From positions 65,661 to 129,660 of the forward strand of contig JJOH01000108.1 of NCBI GenBank assembly GCA_000696115.1: a stretch of 64,000 nt of DNA. Direction: 5' to 3'. The notes under the pieces were generated by a model. It made no database searches, was not told the origin of the DNA, and saw only the letters and a program-made list of their open reading frames with translations. Position 1 is the first letter of the stretch; each line of letters begins with the position of its first letter. Source of the DNA: Streptomyces olindensis. GTDB taxonomy: Bacteria > Actinomycetota > Actinomycetes > Streptomycetales > Streptomycetaceae. Shown here in pieces: positions 1-8,183 of this stretch. The position numbers and the translations under genes are program-made.

Positions 1-748
1 GATAATGCCGCCACGGTCCGAGTTGGGCCGAACTGACACGTCCGGCGTGATAGACCCGCGCTTCCTTGATGTGGTACGAGGGCCAGTTCAACCGCCGCGC
101 CCGCAAAGCGAAGTCGACCTCCTCCAGATACAGGAAGTAGCCGTCGTCGAAACCGTTCAGTTCGGTGAACAGGGAGCGGCGCACCAGGAAGAACGCGCCG
201 ATGACCTGATCGACCGGGCCCGAGCGGGACAGTTCCTCCGGCCGCATGTGCTGGGGCGGGAAGACGGCGGGCACCAGCCGGTCGAGCCCTGTCATCCGGC
301 CGGCGAAGATACGCGGGCTGGGGAACCGGGAGCAGGAGAGCTGCGGACGTCCCTGTTCGTCCACCATGCGTGCCCCGAAGATCCCGAAGCCTCCCGCGGC
401 GGGGGTCCGCAGAAACTCACCGGTGATCCGCAGCGTGTCCGGACAGAGCTCGGTGTCCGGGTTCAGGAAGAGCAGGAACTCCGAGTCGCACAAGGCCGCA
501 CCCTGGTTGCAAGCCCGGGCGAAGCCGAGGTTCTCGTTGTTGCGCACCCACCGGACGGGCAGACCGGGGACGTGCGGGTCCCGCTCCGAGCCGTCGCTCG
601 ACGCGTTGTCGACGATCACCACCCTGCGGACGCGGAGCACCGACCGGTCGGCTCGGGCGATGGAGTGCAGACAGTTCTGGAGGTGACGTCCGGCGTTCCA
701 GTTGACGATCACGATGTCGGCCGTGAGATGCCGCCCCGGGGTGGTCAT
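1..748 (-). CDS. Family 2 glycosyltransferase, 3' end cut by window edge
   Basis: Transfers a sugar, probably a deoxyhexose such as rhamnose, from a nucleotide sugar to a growing envelope glycan at the cytoplasmic membrane. The first 249 residues are visible and the frame is still open at base 1. They show the GT-A pattern: IVNWNAG near the N-terminus, VDNASSDGS, NNENLGFARACNQG, the metal-binding LNPDTEL, and DGYFLYLEEVDFALRAR in the acceptor region, as in WbbL-like rhamnosyltransferases. ATG at 748 overlaps the stop of the upstream glycosyltransferase as ATGA, so translation is coupled and this is at least the fifth gene of the operon. The sugar and acceptor are not deducible. Family is certain, substrate is a guess. 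Confidence 0.9.
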   Translation of the reverse strand, partial: MTTPGRHLTADIVIVNWNAGRHLQNCLHSIARADRSVLRVRRVVIVDNASSDGSERDPHVPGLPVRWVRNNENLGFARACNQGAALCDSEFLLFLNPDTELCPDTLRITGEFLRTPAAGGFGIFGARMVDEQGRPQLSCSRFPSPRIFAGRMTGLDRLVPAVFPPQHMRPEELSRSGPVDQVIGAFFLVRRSLFTELNGFDDGYFLYLEEVDFALRARRLNWPSYHIKEARVYHAGRVSSAQLGPWRHY

Positions 749-1947
749 GCGAACCCGTACCTGCCTGCCGCCGCGGAGTCCCGCTCCGGTCGCCCGGGCG
801 ATCCGTCGAGCAGCTGTCGCAGCGGCTCCAGGGTCCGGTTCCAGTCCAGTCGCCGTCCCTGTTCGTAAGCCGCGTCGCTGACCGCGGTCCACCGTGTTTC
901 GTCACTCAGCGCGTCGATGACGGTGGTGAAGTCCTCCTCTGTGTAGGGCACCGATCCGCGGAGAAGGTCGAGGTGACGTCGCCAGGCCGGGACCAGGACG
1001 GGGAGCCCGTGGGCCAGATAGTGCAGATGCTTGGCCGAGAAGCCCTCCTCCCGGATCGGGTCCCGCGTACAGGTGATCAGCCCGAACTGATAGTCGCTCA
1101 GGACATCCGGTGACGCGTAGCCGCGGTACCGGATGCCGAGGGACGGGTCCGGAGGCGGGCCGCCGTAGACATCGATGTGGGGGTACAGCCGGCTGAGCCG
1201 TCCCAGCAGGGGGAGGTTGATGAACTCACCGCTGAGGGAGCCGACGTAGGCCACGCGCGCCGGACGTGCGAACCGCGCCCGGGTGTCCGAGGGGGTACAG
1301 CCCCAGTTGAGCTGGAGGAAGTTGTCCCCGCTGAGCCCGTAGTGCTTCTGGGCGTACCGGCCGTAGGTCTCCCAGGAGAACGAGAGGTGCTCCATTCCCT
1401 CCAGGAAGTCCTTTTCCCAGCCGCGGAACCTCCGATGCTGCCGACCCGTGAGCCGGCCCTCGTGAAACACCTCGTCAGCCCAGGGGTTGGGGCAGTCGTA
1501 GAGGGTCTCGGCCGAGGTGCCCGTCGTGAGGACACCCGCGTCGAAAGGGGTCTCACAGATGACGAGGTCGAAGTCGTCGAGTGCCAGGTCGGTCCGGAGG
1601 ATGCGCCGACGCAGACGGTGGTCGCTCAGCAGCACGTAGTACGAGAGGTGACGCCGTCCGAAACCCCACCGCCGGGTGAGCACCCTGGACGCGATGTCGT
1701 TCGCGTACAGGGCCAGCTTCGCCGGGCGCAGGGACCCGGGGAGCATCCGGCCGGGGGAACCAGGGGTACTGGACGCCCGGGCCAGGTAGTTGGTGTCCAC
1801 CAGGCGCACCTCGTGCCCGAGTTCCCTCAGGAACCGCTCGATGGCAAGGGGCTTGACGCTGTTGGCGTACCCGTCCAGCTGAGCCACGATCAGGACCCGC
1901 TTGCGCTGCCGCTCACCGGGCCTTTCCGAAGTGGTCGGGGTCATCAT
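745..1947 (-). CDS. GT-B fold glycosyltransferase (GT4-like), 400 aa
   Basis: A predicted cytoplasmic glycosyltransferase of the surface-polysaccharide operon. The N-terminus (KRVLIVAQLDGYANSV, then FLRELGHEVRLVD) is a GT-B acceptor domain. The C-terminal half has VAYVGSL, IDVYGG and a donor-site-like stretch EEGFSAKHLHYLAHGLPVLVP, where the E followed by a conserved helix resembles the EX7E region of GT4 enzymes. I chose ATG 1947 because GGAGG lies 6 nt upstream and the codon overlaps the flippase stop; the ATG at 1944 is equally coupled. An in-frame extension to 2082 lies inside the flippase gene and has atypical composition. The product overlaps the next glycosyltransferase by 4 nt. The substrate is unknown. 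Confidence 0.82.
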   Translation of the reverse strand: MMTPTTSERPGERQRKRVLIVAQLDGYANSVKPLAIERFLRELGHEVRLVDTNYLARASSTPGSPGRMLPGSLRPAKLALYANDIASRVLTRRWGFGRRHLSYYVLLSDHRLRRRILRTDLALDDFDLVICETPFDAGVLTTGTSAETLYDCPNPWADEVFHEGRLTGRQHRRFRGWEKDFLEGMEHLSFSWETYGRYAQKHYGLSGDNFLQLNWGCTPSDTRARFARPARVAYVGSLSGEFINLPLLGRLSRLYPHIDVYGGPPPDPSLGIRYRGYASPDVLSDYQFGLITCTRDPIREEGFSAKHLHYLAHGLPVLVPAWRRHLDLLRGSVPYTEEDFTTVIDALSDETRWTAVSDAAYEQGRRLDWNRTLEPLRQLLDGSPGRPERDSAAAGRYGFA

Positions 1948-3533
1948 GCTTCCTCCTTCACAGGCACTCGCTCCGGCGTGTGCGGGGCTTCGGTGAGGGC
2001 GCGGGCCATGAACGACCACGCGATCCCGAGGCCGGCGAGCACGGGGAGGCCCGCCAGCAGCAGCGGCAGCGCGCCGTGCCATCCCAGCCTCAGCACCAGG
2101 AGCTCTCCGACACCGGCGGTGAGCATGGCCGACGCGGTCGCCGGCACCCAGCGCCGCGGCAGGCGCCGCTCACGCAGTCGCGCCAGCCGCCGGCACAGGA
2201 CGACGAGGTACAGGGAACCCGCGACGATTCCGATCGAAGTCGCCACCACCACACCGATGACTCCGAACAACAAGGTCAGAGGCACCGTGAGCGCCAGGTT
2301 CACCACCGTCGAACACCAGGAGTACCGGGTTTCCAGCCCTGGGCGGCCGATCGCCCGGACGAAGCAGGTACGCATCCCCGTGAACGCCACCTGCACGGCA
2401 TATCCGGCCAGCAGAACGGCGGCCACGGCTCCGCTGAGTGCGAGATCGGGTCCCAGCCACACCACGACCGCCGGTCCGACTGCCGTGGTCGTCACCGCCC
2501 CGTAGGTGAGAACCGCCGGCAGCCAGCGGGACTGCAGGACATGGAACTCCCGTACTGCTCCGGCGAGTCCCCCGGCGGCGTAGACGTGCGTCATCCGGGT
2601 GAGGATCGGGGGGAAGGCGTAGAGCGGCAGGCTGCGCAGGGCGGTCGCCGCCTGGTACCCGGCCGCGAAAATGCCGACGTACCGCACGGGCAGCAGCGCG
2701 GCGATCACCAGGGCGTCGATCTCCCCGTTGAGGAAGACGGTGAAACCCGACAACTGCATGCGGGAGGCGTAGCCGATGAAGTCGCGCCGCTCGGCCGGCT
2801 CCGGCAGCAGCGGTCGCCGGATGCGGATGTGCCGCGCCCCCGCGCAGAAGCCACCGACCGTCACCAGGGCGTATCTCATGGTGGTCAGAACAGCGAGCAG
2901 CAGCAGGTCTTGCCCGCCGGCGACGAGTACGACCACCGCGACCGCGTAGGTCAGACAGGATCCCGCGCTGACGGACGCCAGGCTGCGGAAGCGGGCGTTC
3001 GCCTGAAGCAGCGCGATGGCGGAGTTGGAGACCAGGGCCAGGGTGAGGAGCGGGCCGAGGATCAGCAGCAGTTGCTCGGCTTCCTCCGCCAGCCGCGGTG
3101 GCACGTCGAGGGCGCTCACCACGACGGGTCCGATCAGCGCGCAGAGTCCGGTGACGAGGGCGCCGAGCCCCAGGAAAACCGCCACCGACCCGACGACCAG
3201 TCGCCCCGTGCCGTCCCGGTCGCCGCGGGCGCCGTGGTAGGCGTAGAAGCGCGCGAGCGATGCGCCGACTCCCCCGTCCAGCACGGTGAGGGTGGCCAGG
3301 AACACCAGGATCAGCGACCAGACACCGAACCGGTCGAGTCCCAGCCGATGGATCAGGACGGGCGTCAGCGCCAGGTTGGTGAGCAGCGGCGCGCTCTGCG
3401 CGAGTGCGCTGAAGCCCATGCCGGAGACGAGAGTCCGTCCCTGGCCGACGGGAGCCCGCGGGTGGGCCGCCTCTCCGGGTCCGGGCGTGCCCCGAGGGCC
3501 CGGGAACGGCTTCGCATGGCGGCGGAGGCGCAC
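1944..3533 (-). CDS. Polysaccharide flippase, Wzx/MATE-like, 529 aa
   Basis: A polytopic membrane protein with about 12-14 hydrophobic segments (for example LVVGSVAVFLGLGALVTGL and a C-terminal pair around GALPLLLAGLPVLAGLGIA). It has the early VSGMGFSALAQSAPLLTNLALTPVLIH pattern and the YGIFAAGYQ-like motif (VGIFAAGYQAATALR) typical of polysaccharide export flippases. It would move a lipid-linked oligosaccharide across the membrane for assembly by the LCP protein and the glycosyltransferases around it. GTG 3533 lies 9 nt after the LCP stop, with GAGG in the stop region as a ribosome site. The 529-aa length is slightly above the usual 420-500, with an Arg/Pro-rich N-terminal tail of about 30 residues that may be over-extended. 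Confidence 0.85.
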   Translation of the reverse strand: MRLRRHAKPFPGPRGTPGPGEAAHPRAPVGQGRTLVSGMGFSALAQSAPLLTNLALTPVLIHRLGLDRFGVWSLILVFLATLTVLDGGVGASLARFYAYHGARGDRDGTGRLVVGSVAVFLGLGALVTGLCALIGPVVVSALDVPPRLAEEAEQLLLILGPLLTLALVSNSAIALLQANARFRSLASVSAGSCLTYAVAVVVLVAGGQDLLLLAVLTTMRYALVTVGGFCAGARHIRIRRPLLPEPAERRDFIGYASRMQLSGFTVFLNGEIDALVIAALLPVRYVGIFAAGYQAATALRSLPLYAFPPILTRMTHVYAAGGLAGAVREFHVLQSRWLPAVLTYGAVTTTAVGPAVVVWLGPDLALSGAVAAVLLAGYAVQVAFTGMRTCFVRAIGRPGLETRYSWCSTVVNLALTVPLTLLFGVIGVVVATSIGIVAGSLYLVVLCRRLARLRERRLPRRWVPATASAMLTAGVGELLVLRLGWHGALPLLLAGLPVLAGLGIAWSFMARALTEAPHTPERVPVKEEA

Positions 3534-3542
3534 GTGACCGCC

Positions 3543-4601
3543 TCACTTCCTTGTCCCGGGCGGGTTTCCGGTCTCGATCCCGTGGCACAGCGATCGCAGG
3601 CCGGCCCGGTCGAGGATCAGGACGTACTGGCGGTCGATGAAGTCGGACCGGACGATCGGTGCGGTGGTGAAGTAGGCGTCCCCCGAGTCCAGGTGCCGCA
3701 GGCCGAGGACGAGGTCCCGCAGGTCGCCGTTGGACAGCTGGTCGTCCACGCTCACGGTCCTGGCGATGGCGTCGAGCATCCGGTCGATCTTCAGGGGGTT
3801 GGTGATGCTCACGTCGTCGCGTATCTCACCGATGAGCGCCCGCAGGAACTGCTGCTGCCGTTTGATCCGGTCCAGCTCTCCACCAGGCAGACCATGGCGC
3901 TGCCGGACGTAGGAGAGCGCCTCCTCACCGTTCATGGTGTGGGTTCCCGCTGTGAAGTGCCGTTTCTGCTCCGGGTCGTAGGAATCCGCGGGCACAGTGA
4001 TCGGCACACCGCCCACGGCGTCGGTGAGCGACCTGAAGCCATGCCAGTCGATGACGGCGAAGTGGTCGATCCTCACTCGCGTGAGCTGCTCGACCGTCTC
4101 GACGAGGAGCTGCGGGCCGCCCCAGGAGAAGGCTGCGTTGATCTTCGCCGATCCGTGTCCGGGGATGGGCACCCAGCTGTCACGGGGTATCGAAACGGTG
4201 TACGACGTGCGCTCGCCGGGGCCGAGGTGAACCAGCATCAGAGTGTCACTTCGCTGGGCTCCGGCCTTCCAGAGGTCGGCCACGGCGTTGCCCCCGGTGG
4301 TGGGTTTCGCGGAGCGACTGTCGAGCCCGGCGAGCAGGAAAGTGGTGCCGTGGTTGTTCTTGCCCTCCGGATCGTCCGGCTTTGGGGGCCGCGGGCCGTC
4401 GGGGAACGCGTGGGGAATCCGCTCCACCTGGTCGCCGTAGTGGTTGGTGGCCCACCACACGCCGCCGGCACCGAGCGCCAGCAGACCGGCCACCGCGATC
4501 ACCAGGCACACCAGCAGGGTCCGCAGCCGGCGGCGCGGCCGTCCGCCGCTTCCCGGAGCCTGTCCGGGCGGCCGCTGGTCCCGCCGGCGGCGCGCGAACA
4601 T
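3543..4601 (-). CDS. LytR-CpsA-Psr (LCP) family glycan transferase, 352 aa
   Basis: LCP proteins ligate undecaprenyl-linked glycopolymers to peptidoglycan outside the cell. Here an Arg-rich cytoplasmic tail (residues 1-27) is followed by one membrane helix (about 28-50), a linker and the LCP domain. The signature pieces are RSDTLML (117-123), SIPRDSWV (137-144), KINAAF (153-158), and the Arg/Asp-rich YVRQRHGL with the following LDRIKRQQQF, which in the family bind pyrophosphate and Mg2+. ATG 4601 shares one base with the stop of the aminotransferase upstream (TGATG). Its place between a sugar aminotransferase and a flippase suggests it attaches the glycan made by this operon to the wall. Confidence 0.93.
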   Translation of the reverse strand: MFARRRRDQRPPGQAPGSGGRPRRRLRTLLVCLVIAVAGLLALGAGGVWWATNHYGDQVERIPHAFPDGPRPPKPDDPEGKNNHGTTFLLAGLDSRSAKPTTGGNAVADLWKAGAQRSDTLMLVHLGPGERTSYTVSIPRDSWVPIPGHGSAKINAAFSWGGPQLLVETVEQLTRVRIDHFAVIDWHGFRSLTDAVGGVPITVPADSYDPEQKRHFTAGTHTMNGEEALSYVRQRHGLPGGELDRIKRQQQFLRALIGEIRDDVSITNPLKIDRMLDAIARTVSVDDQLSNGDLRDLVLGLRHLDSGDAYFTTAPIVRSDFIDRQYVLILDRAGLRSLCHGIETGNPPGTRK

Positions 4602-5923
4602 CAGCGGCCTTCCCCGTACGGGCGGGCCATGGCGGTACGAGGCCGAGTCGGCCTGCTCGGGTGAGCGTGCGGTCCGGTGGGCCGATCAGGCGTGAGCCGG
4701 GCGAGTTCCCCGCAGACCCGGTCGACCGCCGCCTCACTGAGGAAGGGGTGCAGAGGGAGGGACAGCAACTGGGGGAAGAGCAGCTCGGCCCCCGGCAGGC
4801 CATCGGGCGGAGTGAGGGCAGTGCGCTGGAAGTGCGGCAAGTGGTGCAGGGGAATGAAGTGGACGGAGGTACCGATGCCGCGCGCCGCCAGCGCCTCGAC
4901 CAGTTCGTCACGGCCGGTCCCGTACTCCGCCAGCACCCGCACCACGTACAGGTGACGGGCGTGCCGCCCCGGGGCGGGGACGTCCAGCGGCTCGATCCCC
5001 GGAACGACCGCGAGCGCCTTGTCGTACCGTGCGGCCAGGGCGTGCCGCCGTCGCTGCCACTCCTCGAAGTGCTGGAGCTGGGCCCGCCCGATGGCAGCCT
5101 GTACATCCGTCATGTTGGCCTTCAGGCCGGCCTCCTCGACGGTGTACCGCCAGCGTCCGCCCGGCAGCATGCGCCGCCAGGCGTCGGCGGACATGCCGTG
5201 GAGCCTTGCGCGACGGATCCCCGCGGCCAGTTCCGCGTCGTCCGTGGTCACCATGCCGCCCTCTCCGATGGGCAGGTTCTTGGTGGCGTAGAAACTGAAG
5301 CAGGTCGCTCTGGACAGGCTTCCCACCGGCAGGTCGCCCACAGAGGTGCCCAGGGCGTGGGCGGCGTCCTCGACGACCCGCGCCAGGGGCAGCCGCGCGG
5401 CCTCCGCCAGCGCGGCCACCGGTGCCGGGGCTCCTGCGTAGTGCAGGACCATCATCGCCTGGGGGCGTCCGCAGCTCCGGACCGCTTCGGCGACCGTGGC
5501 CGGAGTCGGGGTCGCTGTGCGCGGATCGATGTCGACCAGCACCGGCCGGAGCCCGGCGTGCAGGACCGCGTGGGCCGCGCCGCAGAAGGTCACCGCCGGG
5601 ACCAGTACCGTCGCGTCGGGCGGGAGCCGCAGGGCACGCAGCGCCAGTTCGAGCGCTGCCGTGCACGAACTCACCGCGATGGCGTGTTCGGCTTCGACGT
5701 ACGCCGCGAACTCGCTCTCGAAGAGTTCCGTCTCATGACCGGTGGTCACCCAGCCCGAGGCGAGCACTTCCTGTGCCGCTCGCCGGGCCTCCGGACTGAT
5801 CCGCGTCACCGCGAAGGGCACCTTCTCGACTGCGGACTCCGGTGCGAGCGGCGCGCCGTCGAGAGCGGGGGGTCGGCCGCGTCCGACCGGTCGCTGCCGG
5901 GGCCGCAGCCTGTGGATTGTCAT
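4601..5923 (-). CDS. DegT/DnrJ/EryC1/StrS sugar aminotransferase, 440 aa
   Basis: A PLP-dependent aminotransferase that makes an amino sugar on a nucleotide-sugar precursor. The N-terminal landmark is ASGWVTTGHETELFESEFA. SSCTAALELAL binds the PLP phosphate, VVEDAAHA carries the Asp that contacts the pyridine nitrogen, and FYATKNLPIGEGG contains the Schiff-base lysine, K215. The C-terminal region IGTSVHFIPLHHLPHF is typical of the family. The last 25 residues are a Pro/Arg-rich tail beyond the usual end. It is the first gene of the leftward envelope operon; its ATG faces the TetR gene across 143 bases that hold a palindrome, so TetR control is likely. The product sugar is unknown. Confidence 0.92.
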   Translation of the reverse strand: MTIHRLRPRQRPVGRGRPPALDGAPLAPESAVEKVPFAVTRISPEARRAAQEVLASGWVTTGHETELFESEFAAYVEAEHAIAVSSCTAALELALRALRLPPDATVLVPAVTFCGAAHAVLHAGLRPVLVDIDPRTATPTPATVAEAVRSCGRPQAMMVLHYAGAPAPVAALAEAARLPLARVVEDAAHALGTSVGDLPVGSLSRATCFSFYATKNLPIGEGGMVTTDDAELAAGIRRARLHGMSADAWRRMLPGGRWRYTVEEAGLKANMTDVQAAIGRAQLQHFEEWQRRRHALAARYDKALAVVPGIEPLDVPAPGRHARHLYVVRVLAEYGTGRDELVEALAARGIGTSVHFIPLHHLPHFQRTALTPPDGLPGAELLFPQLLSLPLHPFLSEAAVDRVCGELARLTPDRPTGPHAHPSRPTRPRTAMARPYGEGR

Positions 5924-5970
5924 GGCCTACTCCCCTGTGCTGCCTTCTCCGGGATCCAGCCCGCTATCCC

Positions 5971-5991
5971 GTATATTTACAACGTATACGT
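5971..5991. promoter_or_regulatory. Palindromic candidate TetR operator in divergent intergenic region
   Basis: Bases 5982-5991 are the perfect palindrome ACGTATACGT. GTATA at 5971-5975 and TATAC at 5985-5989 form a second inverted pair around a 9-bp centre. The block is far richer in A/T than the surrounding DNA and lies between the divergent aminotransferase (start 5923) and TetR gene (start 6067), where operators of TetR autoregulators normally sit. Binding is inferred. Confidence 0.55.
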
Positions 5992-6066
5992 ACAGATTCC
6001 TCCGGTTGCTGCGTAGAGTCAACAGGAGCACGACCACCGTTCGGGCAGACCTGCTGGAGGCAACGC

Positions 6067-6807
6067 ATGGCCGAAGAAGAGGCCGGGGTACGGCGGACGG
6101 GGAGGGGCCCGGCGCGCCGGGCGAGCGACCGCGGGCGCTACGGCCGGCTGAGCCGGGAGCGCGTGCTGGCCAGCGCTCTGGAACTGGTGGACCGGGAGGG
6201 ACTGGGCGCGCTGAGCATGCGCCGTCTGGGCGCCGAACTCGGCGTGGAGGCGATGGCGCTCTACCGGTACGCGGCGAGCAAGGACGCCCTCCTGGACGGC
6301 CTGGTCGAGGCCCTGTACCTCGAACTGGAGGAACGGTTGAGCATCGAGCCGCCGGCCCGGGCCACCGCCGAGGCGCCGGCGTGGCGCACGCAGCTCCACC
6401 GCATCGCGCGAGCCACCTACGACGTCTGCCTCGCGCACCCGCAGGCGGTGCCGCTCCTCTCCACTCGCATGCTGGCGGTACCGCTGGCACGGCGCCCCTC
6501 GGCCGTCCTCAGGGACCATGAACGTGTGCTCACCCTCCTGGGGGAGGCCGGTTACGACGAGGCCACCGCCTCTTCCGTCTTCCGCTCCTTCACCGCCTGG
6601 CTGCTCGGCTACATTTCCGTGGAGCTGCGCCCCATGGTGGACAACCCTGATGAACCGGACCCCGCCTTCCGTCTCGGCCTGCACCGCCTGTCACCGCAGG
6701 AGCTGCCCACGCTCCGGGCGACCGCCACCTCGCTCGTCGAACGGGGCGGCCCCGAGGACCTGATGGCCGGGCTGGACGCACTGCTCGACCGGTTCGCCCG
6801 GAAGTAG
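6067..6807 (+). CDS. TetR family regulator with TetR_C-like ligand domain, 246 aa
   Basis: A DNA-binding repressor. The HTH is recognisable in RERVLASALELVDREGLGALS followed by MRRLGAELGVEAMALYRYAASKDALLDGL (about residues 28-80). The larger C-terminal part (ATYDVCLAHPQAVPLLSTRM and onward) resembles the tetracycline-repressor-type ligand domain. The start is ATG 6067, set by CTGGAGG at 6054-6060; a longer frame to 5842 would run into the divergent gene. It faces the envelope polysaccharide operon, and the palindrome at 5971-5991 is the likely joint operator. The ligand is unknown. A short Arg-rich leader of about 25 residues precedes the HTH. Confidence 0.88.
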   Translation: MAEEEAGVRRTGRGPARRASDRGRYGRLSRERVLASALELVDREGLGALSMRRLGAELGVEAMALYRYAASKDALLDGLVEALYLELEERLSIEPPARATAEAPAWRTQLHRIARATYDVCLAHPQAVPLLSTRMLAVPLARRPSAVLRDHERVLTLLGEAGYDEATASSVFRSFTAWLLGYISVELRPMVDNPDEPDPAFRLGLHRLSPQELPTLRATATSLVERGGPEDLMAGLDALLDRFARK

Positions 6808-7040
6808 AAGCACGGCGTGCGGGAACAATTCCCATACCGCCTCCGCCATTTCGGAGTCTGAGCGGCCACCTGTCGCGGGTTACGCCCACTGACGGATAAT
6901 GATCATTAGTGGCTCACACGAGGGGCCAGTTTCCGACACGAAGGCCTGTGGATTCAGCGGGGTACAATGCGGCGAGTGGCGTCGGCCGCTGAATTATTCA
7001 CACGGAGTTTCCGGATTCATTCTGATCACAGAGGTCGCCA
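6808..7040. other. AT-richer intergenic region ahead of the beta-helix gene
   Basis: No gene is supported in these 233 bases. The stretch 6895-7025 is unusually A/T-rich (runs such as GATAATGATCATTAGT and GAATTATTCAC) and probably holds the promoter of the beta-helix gene, but I cannot fix -35/-10 boxes with confidence. Confidence 0.4.
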
Positions 7041-8147
7041 GTGAAGATTTTCAAGAATTCCCGCCCCATGACCCGCAGGTCGATGCTGGCTCTGACGTCG
7101 GTCCCTCTTCTGGCCGCAGTGCGACTCCCCTCCAGCGGCAGCGGCAGCGGCAGGGTTCTCGTCACGGACTACGCCACACCCCAGTTGGCGGCCGACGCCG
7201 CCGAAGGGAAGCGCCTTGTCTTTCCTGCGGGGCGCACGTACACGGTCACTTCGCTGTCGATCCCGGCCAACTGCTACGTCGAGGGCAACGGTTCGACCCT
7301 GCGCTTCCCGGACAACTCCACCTCGTCGGCCATGCAAAGCGACGAGATACTGAGGGTGAGCGGATCAGGCGTCACGATCGACAACCTCAAGTTCGACGGA
7401 CGTGCGGCAAACCAGGGAGCCACCTGGTCTCAGTTCCGCCACTGCTTGAGAATCCACGGGAACATGAGCAACGTGACCGTCAAGAACTGCGAGTTCAGGA
7501 ACATCATCGGCGACGGCGTCTACGTGAACATCGGAAGCTCCGCCAAGAATTGCATTATCGGGCCGAACAACACGTTCTCATCCGACTACTTCAATCGAAA
7601 CGGTGTTTCGGTCATCACGGGTACACATATCGAAGTGCACGGCAATACCTTCACCAAGTGTTCGCGTTCCGGGATGCCCGGCCCCATTGACCTTGAGCCC
7701 AACTCGTCCAGCGACACCCTGTCCGACGTGTCCGTTCACCACAACACGATCATCGGCGGATCCACGACCGGCACGGGCACGTTGCCGGGTATCGTGTACA
7801 GCGGATTCCAGAACGCGGCAGCCGACAACATCGCCATCCACGACAATGACATCAGCGGAAGCAGATTCACGGACGGCATCCTGATCATTGGAATGAGCGA
7901 CGGCCCGTTCAACGCCGCGAAGAACCTGAACGTCTACAACAACAACATCCACGACATCGGGAATGCGAACCGGTTCGGGGTCAGCATCAACTACCACATC
8001 GGCGCGCATGTGTACGACAACACGTTCAACGGAATGCAGTGGGCCATCTACAACTACAAGGGCGCTCTGGGCACGTCGACCGGTAACACCTTCATCGGTG
8101 TGACCAGGCAGATCACCGATGATGAACCGGACTCCATGCAGGTCTGA
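7041..8147 (+). CDS. Secreted right-handed parallel beta-helix protein, 368 aa
   Basis: Predicted exported protein. The N-terminus has MTRRSMLALTSVPLLAAV, a twin-arginine-like signal followed by a Ser/Gly linker. The body is made of repeated beta-helix rungs such as GVTIDNLKF, NVTVKNCEF, HIEVHGNTF, DVSVHHNTI, NIAIHDNDI and NLNVYNNNI, the pectate-lyase/PbH1 pattern seen in polysaccharide lyases and epimerases. No clear catalytic triad can be assigned. GTG 7041 has GAGGT 6 nt upstream. The gene and the 233 bases ahead of it are visibly less GC-rich than neighbours, with AAT, ATT, AAC and AAG codons common, suggesting transfer. Its position beside the polysaccharide operon hints that it acts on that glycan; this is inference. 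Confidence 0.8.
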   Translation: MKIFKNSRPMTRRSMLALTSVPLLAAVRLPSSGSGSGRVLVTDYATPQLAADAAEGKRLVFPAGRTYTVTSLSIPANCYVEGNGSTLRFPDNSTSSAMQSDEILRVSGSGVTIDNLKFDGRAANQGATWSQFRHCLRIHGNMSNVTVKNCEFRNIIGDGVYVNIGSSAKNCIIGPNNTFSSDYFNRNGVSVITGTHIEVHGNTFTKCSRSGMPGPIDLEPNSSSDTLSDVSVHHNTIIGGSTTGTGTLPGIVYSGFQNAAADNIAIHDNDISGSRFTDGILIIGMSDGPFNAAKNLNVYNNNIHDIGNANRFGVSINYHIGAHVYDNTFNGMQWAIYNYKGALGTSTGNTFIGVTRQITDDEPDSMQV

Positions 8148-8183
8148 CGGGCGGGCCTTGTCTCTCTTCACGCGCGTAGGCCC

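Noticed and set aside
1980..4664. An 894-codon open frame on the plus strand across the flippase and LCP genes
   Set aside because: It is antisense to two clear genes, rich in Arg/Gln/Pro/Gly without motifs, and is the expected shadow of high third-position GC.
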